Of a stretch of DNA of 5,232 nucleotides, positions 5,077-5,232 are shown one piece after another. Under the pieces are notes generated by a model, which worked only from the letters and a program-made list of their open reading frames with translations, was not told the DNA's origin and did no database searches. A program made the translations under genes and the position numbers. Source of the stretch: DATFML01 sp964571225 (lineage in GTDB: Bacteria; Pseudomonadota; Gammaproteobacteria; DATFLG01); contig CAZNBB010000197.1 of NCBI GenBank assembly GCA_964571225.1, forward strand, positions 1-5,232, read 5' to 3'. Every line of letters starts with the position of its first letter. Within the stretch, counting starts at the first letter, position 1.

Positions 5077-5232
5077 ATGGCAGACATCATCGAAGCCCGC
5101 GGGCTGAGCAAGCGATTCAATCAACAGCCCGTGGTCCGCGACATCGACTTCACGGTACCGGCCGGGCGCTGCTTCGGCTTCCTGGGACCCAACGGTGCCG
5201 GCAAGACCACCACCCTGCGCATGATTCTCGGA
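5077..5232 (+). CDS. ABC transporter ATP-binding protein, N-terminal fragment (3' end outside window)
   Basis: The first 52 codons are visible. They run MADIIEARGLSKRF, then VVRDIDFTVPAGRCFGFLGP, and contain a complete Walker A motif, GPNGAGKT (37-44), followed by TTLRMILG. The aromatic residue expected to stack on the adenine is Phe14 in SKRF. The FGFLGPNGAGKTTTLRMI wording is typical of ATPases of ABC-2-type exporters (the NodI/DrrA/CcmA-like group), which usually have the permease gene just downstream. Substrate and direction of transport cannot be told; Walker B and signature motifs are beyond the window. The start is set by the Shine-Dalgarno at 5064-5070. Confidence 0.93.
   Translation, partial: MADIIEARGLSKRFNQQPVVRDIDFTVPAGRCFGFLGPNGAGKTTTLRMILG

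Noticed and set aside
3665..5107. Long plus-strand open frames opposite the DUF99 and hydrolase genes
   Set aside because: Their translations lack recognisable motifs, and the opposite strand carries full, motif-complete proteins with matching start signals.

Overview
The window looks like chromosomal core or near-core DNA from a GC-rich proteobacterium. The long-form IspG, the ribosome hibernation factor fused to a cold-shock domain and the DUF3108 protein all fit a gammaproteobacterium, perhaps near Ectothiorhodospiraceae/Chromatiales, or a betaproteobacterium. That placement is inferred from protein flavour, not computed. I see no tRNA, rRNA, CRISPR array, insertion sequence, phage gene or obvious island signature.

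Layout: (1) the 3' part of ispG on the plus strand (1-677). (2) Convergent to it, a minus-strand HPF/RaiA-type ribosome hibernation factor with a cold-shock-like C-terminal domain (755-1321). A perfect 9-bp hairpin lies between the two stops. (3) A 232-bp gap (1322-1553) with a perfect FNR/ANR-like palindrome placed about 41 bp upstream of a plausible start site for the hibernation gene. (4) A minus-strand exported DUF3108 protein (1554-2429). (5) Divergent from it, a plus-strand multi-spanning membrane protein of the lysylphosphatidylglycerol synthase TM/flippase-like family (2565-3536). (6) A convergent gap with two overlapping hairpins (3537-3639). (7) A two-gene minus-strand unit: a glyoxalase-II-like metallo-beta-lactamase-fold hydrolase (4241-4945), then, 34 bp downstream, a DUF99/UPF0215 protein (3640-4206). 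(8) A 131-bp divergent intergenic region with a direct repeat and an inverted repeat. (9) The first 52 codons of an ABC transporter ATPase on the plus strand (5077-5232).

The genes do not form one pathway. The clearest regulatory story is the hibernation factor, which seems to have its own promoter under an oxygen- or redox-sensing CRP/FNR-family regulator, so ribosome silencing would be tied to low oxygen or low energy. The most unusual pairing is the DUF99 protein, a family best known from archaea, behind a glyoxalase-II-like hydrolase. I found no clear undescribed multi-gene system. The long open frames opposite the real genes are products of high GC content.
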